A stretch of DNA of 38,395 nt from the NCBI GenBank assembly GCA_020629965.1, contig JAHDCG010000009.1, positions 40,464 to 78,858 of the forward strand. Reading direction: 5' to 3'. This document shows, one piece after another, positions 1 through 8,137 of the stretch (the stretch's first letter is position 1; every line of letters starts with the position of its first letter). The notes beneath the pieces were generated by a model. It was not told the origin of the DNA. It saw nothing but the letters and a program-made list of their open reading frames with translations, and did no database searches. The translations under genes were made by a program, and so were the position numbers. This stretch comes from Saprospiraceae bacterium. GTDB taxonomy: Bacteria > Bacteroidota > Bacteroidia > Chitinophagales > Saprospiraceae.

Positions 1-21
1 TTGGGAAAAATTCTAAGGATT

Positions 22-66
22 ATTGAAGTCTCGGCGAAAGCAAAAGAGCCGAACCGAGATTTCAAT
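22..66 (+). terminator. Hairpin followed by a pyrimidine-rich tract
   Basis: The arms at 22-34 and 54-66 pair with one mismatch (ATTGAAGTCTCGG against CCGAGATTTCAAT). A pyrimidine-rich run with five T follows at about 67-77. It could end transcription of a plus-strand gene lying left of the window. The T tract is interrupted, so this is a moderate call. Confidence 0.4.
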
Positions 67-222
67 TCCTCTTTTTCCGACTCGCACCCAAAAGCATTTT
101 CACTTGCAAAAACCGTAAAGAACAACGTGCAGAATAATTTTTAAAGCGCGAAAATCCGAGATTTTCACCTTGTCCTACAAATCAGAACAAACACCTGTTA
201 ATCCGAAACTTACATAACTCCG

Positions 223-261
223 AATACACTGACTCGTAACAGGTCGGTGTATTTTTTTTTT
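223..261 (+). terminator. Rho-independent terminator, plus strand
   Basis: An 11-bp stem (223-233 with 243-253, one G-U pair) with a 9-nt loop runs directly into a stretch of T ending at 260. The T tract lies on the plus strand, so it would stop a transcript entering from the left edge. It does not have the polarity needed for the minus-strand alkC gene that ends at 264. No gene is visible in 1-263. Confidence 0.6.
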
Positions 262-263
262 AT

Positions 264-1373
264 TCAGCCCTCCCCTTCCAAACGAAAACCCGTCTGCTCC
301 TGCTCCTCTCCGTTCACTATCAAAGCCACCCGATGCTCGCCCGGGTACAATTTGCGCGTCGTGATAATTTTAAAAGGCTGCTTGCGCACAAACTTTGTCT
401 CCGACCCGGCGGGAAAAATGCGCTCGCTGATTTGAAAAACCTTTCTCGCCAAACTTCCGTTGGCTTTCATAAAATACACACCGTATTCCAAGCGAATTTT
501 GGCGGGAGCGGTGTCGGTATTTTTCAATGTGAAAGAAAATTCTAAGGACTCGCCGATTTTTATTTTATCTTCCCGCAAAACAAAATCTTCAATTTCAATT
601 TTTTCCGTCGAGCCGAAACCGAACAGCCGCAGGGCTTCCGGGTTGCCTTGCTTCAACAATGTGCGGTTGGCGTGTTTGATAATCCAATCTACACTCTTGC
701 TTTTGCCCTGATGTTTTTTAGAAAATGCCAAAACGACCTGCGGGTGGTCTTTGGAAATATCATTCAGATTATTCGCCACGCTTTTGCGCACAAAATCAGA
801 CTCGTCGTGCAGCAGATTTTCCAAAATCGGCAGTATCGGCGCGGGGTCTTTTTTGAACTGCGGCAGTGCCTGCGCCCACGGCAAACGCGGTCGGCAGCCC
901 TCCGAGGCAAAGCGGCGCACGGCATGATGCGGGTGAGTTGACCACGCCGTCATTTGTCGCATCACGACCTCCGGGTCGGCGAGCAGGTAAGGACGAATCG
1001 CAAATTCGCAGCTCGTATATTGCGTGATGCGCTCCATACCGCGCAGGGAAATTTCGACGTCGGACAAGCCGTACTGCTCGATAAAATCGGGTAAAAACAT
1101 ATATTCCAAAGCCCTACCGGGATGTCTTTCCTCGATGAGCGGCAGGAGTGCCGTGATTTTTGCCACCGCTTTTTTGTATTCTTTCGGCAGATAATCACGC
1201 AGCACCGTAGAAATGCGCCGCATCCGCGCCTTCAATTCTAATTCCCCCCAATCGCCGGCGAAAACATCTTTGGTGAAATTTTCGGCGGAAAAATCGGGCA
1301 GAACCTCGGCGAGTAAAGGCGCGAAAGCGTTGAAAAACTCTTCGTTGTAAATGTACTTGAGCGGTGTAGCCAC
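264..1373 (-). CDS. alkC: DNA-3-methyladenine glycosylase, AlkC type, with C-terminal Ig-like domain
   Basis: This 369-residue protein resembles the AlkC branch of HEAT-like-repeat DNA glycosylases, which excise alkylated bases such as 3-methyladenine without flipping them out. Visible family traits are the N-terminal PLKYIYNEEFF segment, helical repeats to about residue 245, and the repeat motif VRKSVANNLNDISKDHP near 190-210. The last ~110 residues turn beta-rich (FVLREDKIKIGESLEFSFTL onward), matching the Ig-like domain known in some AlkC proteins. The start codon is GTG (1371-1373); no in-frame upstream ATG exists. The 5' leader carries CAACC-rich repeats (1381-1410) and no Shine-Dalgarno. 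It stands alone, divergent from the YceI gene. AlkC rather than AlkD is favoured by the length and the extra domain. Confidence 0.82.
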   Translation of the reverse strand: MATPLKYIYNEEFFNAFAPLLAEVLPDFSAENFTKDVFAGDWGELELKARMRRISTVLRDYLPKEYKKAVAKITALLPLIEERHPGRALEYMFLPDFIEQYGLSDVEISLRGMERITQYTSCEFAIRPYLLADPEVVMRQMTAWSTHPHHAVRRFASEGCRPRLPWAQALPQFKKDPAPILPILENLLHDESDFVRKSVANNLNDISKDHPQVVLAFSKKHQGKSKSVDWIIKHANRTLLKQGNPEALRLFGFGSTEKIEIEDFVLREDKIKIGESLEFSFTLKNTDTAPAKIRLEYGVYFMKANGSLARKVFQISERIFPAGSETKFVRKQPFKIITTRKLYPGEHRVALIVNGEEQEQTGFRLEGEG

Positions 1374-1495
1374 GGGCGAAAAGGTTGTAAAGGTTGAGTG
1401 GTTGTAAAGGTCGGGCGAAGATAAATAAATTACGGGTCATCTTTTTTCAGATAACCGATGTTTATACATCAATCTTCTTCATCAAACGCTGAATT

Positions 1496-2014
1496 ATGAA
1501 AAATTTACTTTTGTTTGCCGTTGCATTTCTCGGTCTGTCTTTTACTTACCATGCCGTTTCCGCGTGGCAAATTGCGGATGATTACGTCATCAAATTTGAC
1601 GGCAGAGGGGCGACCGGCACCTTCAGCGAACTGACGGGCGAGATTATTTTCGACGAAAATGATTTGGCAAACTCAAGCATAAAGGTCAGCGTCAAAACCG
1701 CGACCATCGAAACGGGCAACGATACCAAAAACAAACACGCGCGCGGCGAAAGTTGGTTTGACGCGGAGACCTACCCGACCATCGGTTTTACTTCGGAAAA
1801 ATTTGCGAAAACCGCGTCGGGCTACACCGTGACGGGCATGTTCGATATGCGCGGCGTAAAAAAACGGGAGACGATTCCGTTTACGTTCAAGAACAATATT
1901 TTCAACGGAAAAGTCACCATCGACCGGCAGGAATACGGCATCGAAGGGCCGTTTTTGGCTTTTGCGGTAGCGGATGATTTTGCGGTGGAAATTCGAGTGC
2001 CGGTGCGAAAATGA
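1496..2014 (+). CDS. YceI-like family lipid-binding protein, exported
   Basis: This 172-residue protein has an N-terminal signal peptide (about residues 1-22, hydrophobic core LLLFAVAFLGLSF). The rest matches the YceI lipocalin-like beta-barrel: an early FDGRGATGTFSELTGEI strand, the diagnostic KHARGESWFDAETYPTIGF block, then TGMFDMRGVKKRETIPF. YceI proteins bind isoprenoid-type lipids in the periplasm; the ligand here cannot be told. The ATG at 1496 has only an A/T-rich leader. It converges on the DUF1080 gene with just 3 bp between the stop codons, so the two transcripts end against each other. It is the likely end of a one-gene unit. Confidence 0.88.
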   Translation: MKNLLLFAVAFLGLSFTYHAVSAWQIADDYVIKFDGRGATGTFSELTGEIIFDENDLANSSIKVSVKTATIETGNDTKNKHARGESWFDAETYPTIGFTSEKFAKTASGYTVTGMFDMRGVKKRETIPFTFKNNIFNGKVTIDRQEYGIEGPFLAFAVADDFAVEIRVPVRK

Positions 2015-2017
2015 ACC

Positions 2018-3379
2018 TCAAAACTCTCGAATTTTAATGCTCCGAAACTCGACCGCATCACCGTGGTCTTGCAGCAGGATATGACCCGCCGTAAAGCGTC
2101 CGAAGTTTTCAATTTCACGATATTTGCTGTGCCCGACCAAAGCCGCAAAGGTCTGCGAAAAACGGTCGTATTCGATGATTTTTATTTCGTTCAGCCAATG
2201 CTCGACGCGACCGCTTTGTACGACAATACGGGCTTGATTCCATTGTCCGTTTTTGTGGCGAATATCGCGGCGGCGACCGACTTCCGACAGATTTTGCGGC
2301 GGAATGAGGTCGTATAATGCGCCTAATGTGCGATTGCCGTCCGTCCCTTTTTCGGCGTCGGGATGCTTTTGATTGTCTAAAATTTGAAACTCCAAACCGA
2401 TAGCGGAACCCGCGCCCTTGTTGATTTCCGGCTGCACAAAATACTTAATTCCGCTGTTTGCCCCCTCCGATATTTTGAAATCTACGCACAACTCGAAGTC
2501 GGAAAACTGTCGGTGCGTAATGATGTCTCCGCCGTTCGCACTTTCCGCGCCGTCACTTTTTTCTACCGCTAAAATGCCGTCCTTCATACTCCAACCCCGG
2601 TCGGGAAAGTCGTCTGATTTAGCACCGCGCCAACCGTCTGCGGTCTTACCGTCCCACAGTAATCGCCAACCTTTGCGACGTTCGTTTTCACTCAATTTAT
2701 TGACCAATAAACTGACTTCCGGAGCGGTCGTTTCCTGTCGCTGTATTCGTGTGAGGTCGGTCGTAATAAACACATCCTTCCACCGGACTTTTTGCCCTGC
2801 CCTATCATTTTTTCCGATGCTGTGCACCTGAAAAGCGATGAAGCCCGCAGCGGTCATTTCATCGACCAAATTCGCGCAGGACACACCGTTGACCCAAGTC
2901 CTGATTTGACTACCGATTGCCTCGATACGGTAGTGATTCCAAGTGCCGTTTCTAAAAGCATTTTGCCCTTCCGCATTCCGCGTCAGCGGGTACAGCCAAC
3001 CGCGGCGCGCCTCGTCGTAGATGCCGCCCGCCCATTTGCGTTCGCTCGTCTCTATCTCGCATTGATAGCCGAAAACGTACTCTTTTTCCGAGTGCTGATT
3101 GCTGCGAAACTGCACCCCGGAGTTCATGCCGTATTCGATTTTTACGGAAAATTCTAAGATAAAATCGCCGAATATTTCCTTGGTCGCCAAAAAGCTGTTG
3201 GGCGTGTCGTGTTTGGTCGTGCCGGTCAAAATGCCGTCGGCATAGGTAAATTCGGCATCGCCGCCGAGTTGTCGAAATTCCGATAAATCCGGGTCATCAA
3301 AAAGCGGGCGGCGATTGGTTTGGGCGGAAAGATTTTGAAAGAGAAAAAGTAAAATCAGTATTTTCGGCAGGTGTCGCAT
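2018..3379 (-). CDS. DUF1080 (3-keto-disaccharide hydrolase-like) protein with two domains
   Basis: The protein has 453 residues, with a signal peptide at about 1-19 ending in SAQ. Two DUF1080/concanavalin-like beta-sandwich domains follow in tandem: about residues 25-210 (FGDFILEFSVKIEYGMNSGVQFRS, then WNHYRIEAIGSQIRTWVNG) and about 235-453 (FSDFELCVDFKISEGANSGI, then WNQARIVVQSGRVEHWLN). Both halves carry the family's GxNSGI/V and W-N-x-x-R-I motifs. DUF1080 proteins are exported glycoside-processing enzymes, some acting on 3-keto sugars; the substrate is unknown here. It ends tail to tail with the YceI gene. A composite repeat element lies upstream, between it and the next minus-strand gene. 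Confidence 0.82.
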   Translation of the reverse strand: MRHLPKILILLFLFQNLSAQTNRRPLFDDPDLSEFRQLGGDAEFTYADGILTGTTKHDTPNSFLATKEIFGDFILEFSVKIEYGMNSGVQFRSNQHSEKEYVFGYQCEIETSERKWAGGIYDEARRGWLYPLTRNAEGQNAFRNGTWNHYRIEAIGSQIRTWVNGVSCANLVDEMTAAGFIAFQVHSIGKNDRAGQKVRWKDVFITTDLTRIQRQETTAPEVSLLVNKLSENERRKGWRLLWDGKTADGWRGAKSDDFPDRGWSMKDGILAVEKSDGAESANGGDIITHRQFSDFELCVDFKISEGANSGIKYFVQPEINKGAGSAIGLEFQILDNQKHPDAEKGTDGNRTLGALYDLIPPQNLSEVGRRRDIRHKNGQWNQARIVVQSGRVEHWLNEIKIIEYDRFSQTFAALVGHSKYREIENFGRFTAGHILLQDHGDAVEFRSIKIREF

Positions 3380-3424
3380 AGGCTTGTTTTTTGGGATAAA
3401 AGTAGGGAAATTATTTTGTTTGCA

Positions 3425-3645
3425 GCGTCTTCTTTGTCACACAAGAATCAGCGTAAAAGGTTGAGAGGTTGGGAAGCGGGAAGTAAGCAGCACATTCAGC
3501 GTCCGGACCAAAGTACGGGATTTCGCTGCGCTCAATAAAAAAGCAGTAGTCACACTCATTTTACGAAGTAAAATCATCAGTCATAACAAATCATAATCAT
3601 CTTAAAAATCAGCGTCAAAAAAAATAATCACACAAGCAATCAGCC
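3425..3645 (-). repeat. Composite intergenic repeat (ACGCTGATT family), reverse copy
   Basis: Read on the minus strand this stretch contains GACGCTGATT, TTATGATTTGTTATGACTGA, the hairpin ATTTTAC-TTC-GTAAAAT written as ATTTTACTTCGTAAAAT, and CTTGTGTGA. The same modules recur near 9.25, 13.0, 25.2 and 38.3 kb. It fills the gap between the DUF1080 gene start and the end of the phosphoesterase-barrel gene. No gene is seen in it. Confidence 0.7.
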
Positions 3646-6600
3646 TCAAAACGCAAACCCCAACTGCACCGCAAACCGCGTATCCTCCACCGAGGTAAAA
3701 TAAGCCGCATTTATCACAATCCCGTCCAGCGGTGCCAGCCACAGACCGCCGCCGTAGCTGTAATGCCACACGTCCGATTCGCGCTCCTCAATCCACACCC
3801 GACCGTAGTCGAAACCCGTGTACACCCCCGCCGAAAAGGGAATAACTTTGTTGCGCGAAGTCAACAGACGAAAGCGTAAATCCGTATTCTGAAACACCAT
3901 TTCCTCGCCCGTAAAGCGGTCGGCACGAAAGCCGCGCAGGTTGGTATTACCGCCCAAATTCACGCCCTGATAAAAGAAGAAATCGCCGAAATTTCGGGCG
4001 TAGCCGAGTTTGCTTGCCAGGGTAATGCGGCGCGGTTCGCCCCAACCCGTTACGTAGGTAAAAGCCGCGTCGATGTTGGCGTAGTTCATCGCGTAGTCTT
4101 CCAGATTGGCGCGCCACGACAACTCCGAAGTAAAGCGAAAAGAGTTTTCGGGATTGAGATTGTCATTGATAAAATTGAAGCGAACCGCCGTGCGCACACC
4201 CCCGAAATAATTACGGCGGAAAACCTGCGGGTCAACGTCCGAGACCGGCGAGTCCAAAATCCGACCTTCGGTTTTGTCCACCTCGACCGTCTCCGCGAAA
4301 GCCCCGAAGGAAAAAAAATTCGACCCCGTAAAACGACGCATCAGTGAGGGTGCAAAAGTCACGCGGCTCAGACTGATACGGTTAAAATTAAAACGGCGGT
4401 CACGGTTTTCGCCCGTCGGCAATTCAGTCTCGTTGCCGTAGCCGAAGTAGTTGCGCACAAACTGCGGTCCGAAGTTTTGCGCGTGCAGATTTAAGTCCAA
4501 TCTGCCGTTGAAAATACTCTGAAATTCACCCGTATATTCAAAGTTTATTGACTTGGTATCGAGAGCATAGGTCACCGCCAATCGCTGCTTATTTTTGCGT
4601 CGGTAGGGAAAGGTAAAATAGTCCGCCGTCAGCCCGACGATGACCCCGTTATCGGGATTATACCCGCCGATGACGAAGGGAATAATGTAGTTAAAATTGC
4701 GGTCGCCTTTCAGATAGGTGTAGGTATTCGGCTCGTAAAGGTCAGTGCGCAGATCGCGGGTTTCCTTGCCTTTATTGACAATATTATCGCCCTTATCATC
4801 ATGTATCAGCGTCATTTTGCGCAGACCGCTGACTTTCGACTCATCCGTAAAAGTGTCTTCTTCATAGCCGCCGACAAGGCGCACTTTTATCCCTTTTTTT
4901 GCCTCGCCCGTCACCGTAAAAAAGTCTTCGTTGTCGAGACCGAAAACGCGGATTTCCTTCGTCACGTCGGGCGTATAGGTGCGGTCGAAGAATTGTTTGC
5001 GCTTCTCGCCGTGTTTATTTGCCGTCCAGGCCTGCACCCGCGTTTTACCGTCGGGCAGTCGCGTCACTTCAAATACGTCGTTGTCATCCGTGCCGACGAC
5101 CAAGACGTTTTCGTTGACTATTTCATAAAATTTGCGGGCGTAGCGCGGTAAATCATCGCGACGAGCTTTCAATGCTTTTTCCATTTGCTTGCCTTTTTGC
5201 GCATAAATCGGCGCGGGCATTTGCCGCAGGGCGGTGTCGATAACTTCATCCGTCAGTCCGTCCTGCATGGTTTTTACTTCCCGCTGCCAGTCCTCCCACG
5301 TCAATTCATTTAAGAAATTATCGTCAAAACCGCGCGCTTGGTAGATGAGCCACTTTAGATCCGTGATGCGCTTGTCGTAGTCGTGATTCATGCGAATGAG
5401 CGGGTCGAGGACTTTTCCGAGATAGAAAAACGCACCGTTCCAATTGGAAAAAGCTACGTCGCGGTCGCGCGGAATCGGACGATAAACAAAGGCATCTTCC
5501 GTCTCTTCTTCCGCCATGCGATATTGGTCGAGGTGCCGGTCAAAGTCTCCAATCATAATATCCAGCAGGCGAATACGCAGCGCGACGGGTTGGTCGATTT
5601 TCACCAATTTATCGTCTTCGGTTCTGACTTCTTCAAAGAGTTTGCGGTAGCTGATGAAGTCCTGCGCCTCGCCGAAAAGGTCTTCGTCGAGCCAGGTTTC
5701 GTCGGGGCGTTCTTCCAACATGTAAAGCTGTTTGGAATAGCGTTTATTGTACTTGCCGAGGGCGTCCTGTTCGGGCAAATAAAAGAGTTGCGGCTTGGAA
5801 TGTTTGATGTCGGTTGCCTCCGAAAGCGTCGGCACGACGAAGGCTCCGAAAGGATTGATGCCCGTAAAAAAACGGCGCATAAATCGCTGTGACAACGGAA
5901 AATTTACGTTGTCGGGCAGGGCGGAAATCGGATTTTTGCGCAGCGAACGCAAATTATAAACGCGCCCTTTCGCATCCTGCAGCCGCAGCGAAACCGTCTG
6001 CGTCGAGCCGCCCGAGCGCAGTATTTTCATACCGCCCAAATGTGTATTTAAATCCAAAACCGGGGCTTTGACGTCGGTGTAATAGAGGTCGCGGTTAAAA
6101 TTTCCGAAAAACAAACCGGGCAGCCGCAGGTCGTAACCCGCCGGATAAACCGAGGTCGAAACCGAGTCCGCAAACACGGTTTTTTCGGCGTCTTCCATGT
6201 CGGGTTCGTAGTTTTCGTTGTTTTCGGGAAAAGGATTTTTACTGCGGGTGCGATACAGTAAGGTCGCATTTGTTCCCTCGGCATTCACGCGGTAAAATTC
6301 CGTAAAAACCGAGCCGTCTTTATACACTTTCAGCACGGAATAACCCGGCACCGCCGCCGCAAATTTTGCTCCGTCACCTGCCTTCACGGGACTCAGCCCC
6401 GTCGCCGACCCGCTGACAATATATTTGTGGTGTTCGATGTCGAGGTACTGCATATTTTTTTCGTAAGCACTCACGAAAATCACGCTGTCGTATTCCTCCG
6501 CCTTGTGCACCAAACCCTGCGTCACGTCCGCGTACATCGGTGAAGTCACGTCCGGCTGCTTGCCCGTCGAGGCGCGAATCCCGTTGACGATACTGCCGAC

Positions 6601-7395
6601 GACGGGCAGCGGAACCCACAAATTTTTATGCAAACTACGCAACGGAAACAAATGCGAAGCAAGGGTAAACTGCCCGCCGTGTTCGCCGTTGCTGTAAGGC
6701 GGGTGGTGGATGGCGATGATGATATTTTTGCCTTTGTGGTCGGTAATTTCGTCTTTTACATAATCGCCGAAAGCCGTGCGCGTCGTGATATCGCAGCCAT
6801 CGTTAAAGTCTTCGAGTTTGTTCCAATCTTCCATAAACCAACGGCTGTCCACGGTGATAACAACGAGATTATCGGTCAATTCCACGGTCGTCGGGTCGCC
6901 GCAGCCGGCTTCGGGAAAGAAAACTTGCTCATCGGCATCGAGGTATTTTTCGACGTATTTTTCTTGTCTTTTAATACCTTTGACGGGGTCGGGCTGCGCC
7001 CAGTCGTCGTTGCCGGCGAGAATAATCGGCACGCCCGCAAAATTATCGGAATGCAAAGCTGCCAACTGTGCCTCCAAAATTCGCTCGGCGCGGTCGCGGT
7101 CGGGGTCGTCCTTTTTCGGCATCCCCGCCGGGTAGATATTGTTACCGAGCAGCAGCGCGGCGGAATTTTCGGGCGCGTCGGCGAGCAGGGTTTTAAAATA
7201 TTTGAGAACGGGTGAGGCTTCATCGTTGACGAGTTGCCCTCCGTTGCCGGTCAGGTAGAGGGTGTATTCCAAATCTTCGGCGGGCGGAAGTTGCACGGTG
7301 GCGGTTTCGGCGTTTTTGGAGTAGTTTATTTTGTAATTTGCACAAGAAGAAAAAAGTAAAATTGTAGTTAAAACGGATAATAAAATTCGCGGCAT
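3646..7395 (-). CDS. Lipoprotein: calcineurin-like phosphoesterase fused to Omp85/surface-antigen barrel
   Basis: The ATG at 7395 gives 1249 residues; an in-frame TTG at 7428 would add 11 that look unnatural before the signal peptide. A lipoprotein signal ends in LFSSC (Cys18). Residues ~45-390 resemble a metallophosphoesterase, with blocks LYLTGNGG, LLLGNNIYPAG, GNDDW and IHHPPYSNGEHGG. From about 860 onward the beta-rich repeats (GYGNETELPTG, NLGGNTNLRGFRADRFTGEE, then a final ...VQLGFAF strand) look like a D15/BamA-type outer-membrane barrel. Such fusions are typical of Bacteroidota; their role is not firmly known. Several metal-ligand positions differ from the usual GD, GDN and GNHD (Asn51, Asn85, Asp130), so hydrolase activity is doubtful. 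It is divergent from the RidA gene. Confidence 0.8.
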   Translation of the reverse strand: MPRILLSVLTTILLFSSCANYKINYSKNAETATVQLPPAEDLEYTLYLTGNGGQLVNDEASPVLKYFKTLLADAPENSAALLLGNNIYPAGMPKKDDPDRDRAERILEAQLAALHSDNFAGVPIILAGNDDWAQPDPVKGIKRQEKYVEKYLDADEQVFFPEAGCGDPTTVELTDNLVVITVDSRWFMEDWNKLEDFNDGCDITTRTAFGDYVKDEITDHKGKNIIIAIHHPPYSNGEHGGQFTLASHLFPLRSLHKNLWVPLPVVGSIVNGIRASTGKQPDVTSPMYADVTQGLVHKAEEYDSVIFVSAYEKNMQYLDIEHHKYIVSGSATGLSPVKAGDGAKFAAAVPGYSVLKVYKDGSVFTEFYRVNAEGTNATLLYRTRSKNPFPENNENYEPDMEDAEKTVFADSVSTSVYPAGYDLRLPGLFFGNFNRDLYYTDVKAPVLDLNTHLGGMKILRSGGSTQTVSLRLQDAKGRVYNLRSLRKNPISALPDNVNFPLSQRFMRRFFTGINPFGAFVVPTLSEATDIKHSKPQLFYLPEQDALGKYNKRYSKQLYMLEERPDETWLDEDLFGEAQDFISYRKLFEEVRTEDDKLVKIDQPVALRIRLLDIMIGDFDRHLDQYRMAEEETEDAFVYRPIPRDRDVAFSNWNGAFFYLGKVLDPLIRMNHDYDKRITDLKWLIYQARGFDDNFLNELTWEDWQREVKTMQDGLTDEVIDTALRQMPAPIYAQKGKQMEKALKARRDDLPRYARKFYEIVNENVLVVGTDDNDVFEVTRLPDGKTRVQAWTANKHGEKRKQFFDRTYTPDVTKEIRVFGLDNEDFFTVTGEAKKGIKVRLVGGYEEDTFTDESKVSGLRKMTLIHDDKGDNIVNKGKETRDLRTDLYEPNTYTYLKGDRNFNYIIPFVIGGYNPDNGVIVGLTADYFTFPYRRKNKQRLAVTYALDTKSINFEYTGEFQSIFNGRLDLNLHAQNFGPQFVRNYFGYGNETELPTGENRDRRFNFNRISLSRVTFAPSLMRRFTGSNFFSFGAFAETVEVDKTEGRILDSPVSDVDPQVFRRNYFGGVRTAVRFNFINDNLNPENSFRFTSELSWRANLEDYAMNYANIDAAFTYVTGWGEPRRITLASKLGYARNFGDFFFYQGVNLGGNTNLRGFRADRFTGEEMVFQNTDLRFRLLTSRNKVIPFSAGVYTGFDYGRVWIEERESDVWHYSYGGGLWLAPLDGIVINAAYFTSVEDTRFAVQLGFAF

Positions 7396-7611
7396 TTGTG
7401 TCGTTTTGGTAAAGAAGTCGGATAGCAATTCGGGGTTTGAATTGTCAAAGGATGAAACGCACGGCAGGCGGCGATGTTGAAAAGAGAAAAGAAATATTCA
7501 GCGAGAATCAGAGCAGAAATACACCGAGAAAAGGAAAAAATGCTAATTTTACCCAAGCTGTTCAAGCGAGAACAGCCTATCAACCATCATCCAACAACTA
7601 TCAACCAACCC

Positions 7612-8028
7612 ATGGTTTTAGAAAATAAAGCACGCCCCCTCGGCAATTACCCGCACGTTAAGCGCGTCGGAGATTTCATTTACGTCAGCGGCACCAGCAG
7701 CCGCCGCCCGGACAATACCCACGTCGGCGCGGAACAGGACGCAGACGGTAATTGGACATTGGACATCAAAGCCCAAACCAAGGCCGTCATCGAAAACATC
7801 GGTGCTTTGTTAGCGGGCGTGAATGCCGACCTTTCTCACCTTATCGACATGACGACTTTTTTGGTCGATATGAAAGATTTTAAAGGCTACAACGAAGTGT
7901 ACGGCACGTTTTTCGACCACACGGGACCGACGCGCACGACGGTAGCGGTGCATCAGTTGCCGCATCCCAATTTGTTGATTGAGATAAAGGCGGTGGCCTA
8001 TTTGCCGTTGGAAAAGCAGGTCGATTGA
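7612..8028 (+). CDS. RidA-family protein, 2-aminomuconate deaminase-like
   Basis: The reading frame opens at 7474, but homology to the family begins at the ATG at 7612 (MVLENKARPLGNYPHVKR), giving 138 residues, the usual RidA length. The blocks GDFIYVSGTSSRRPDN, DIKAQTKAVIENI, FLVDMKDFKGYNEVYGTFF and GPTRTTVAVHQLPHPNLLIEIKAVAY closely fit the 2-aminomuconate deaminase branch of RidA (tryptophan/2-nitrobenzoate degradation). Arg108 and Glu124 occupy the expected active-site positions. That reaction releases ammonia from 2-aminomuconate. No other kynurenine-pathway gene is in the window, so a general enamine/imine deaminase role remains possible. The leader is CAACCAA-rich, without Shine-Dalgarno. 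It converges on mutA. Confidence 0.85.
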   Translation: MVLENKARPLGNYPHVKRVGDFIYVSGTSSRRPDNTHVGAEQDADGNWTLDIKAQTKAVIENIGALLAGVNADLSHLIDMTTFLVDMKDFKGYNEVYGTFFDHTGPTRTTVAVHQLPHPNLLIEIKAVAYLPLEKQVD

Positions 8029-8052
8029 ACTCTTACATCGGAAAAAGGTGCG

Positions 8053-8120
8053 AGGTACTTACTTTTTTTAAAATCCGGAAGAATACTGAAACATTCCGGG
8101 TTATTCGTAAGAAAAGTACC
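8053..8120. terminator. Long imperfect inverted repeat between convergent genes
   Basis: GGTACTT at 8054-8060 pairs with AAGTACC at 8114-8120, and CCGGAA near 8076-8081 with TTCCGG near 8094-8099, around an AT-rich centre. It lies between the stop codons of the RidA gene and mutA, where a bidirectional terminator is expected. Internal mismatches keep the confidence moderate. Confidence 0.5.
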
Positions 8121-8137
8121 CCGTACCTAAGCAAATT

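Noticed and set aside
7474-7611. 46-residue N-terminal extension of the RidA-like protein
   Set aside because: RidA proteins are about 130-140 residues and similarity starts at the ATG at 7612; the extension overlaps the divergent promoter.
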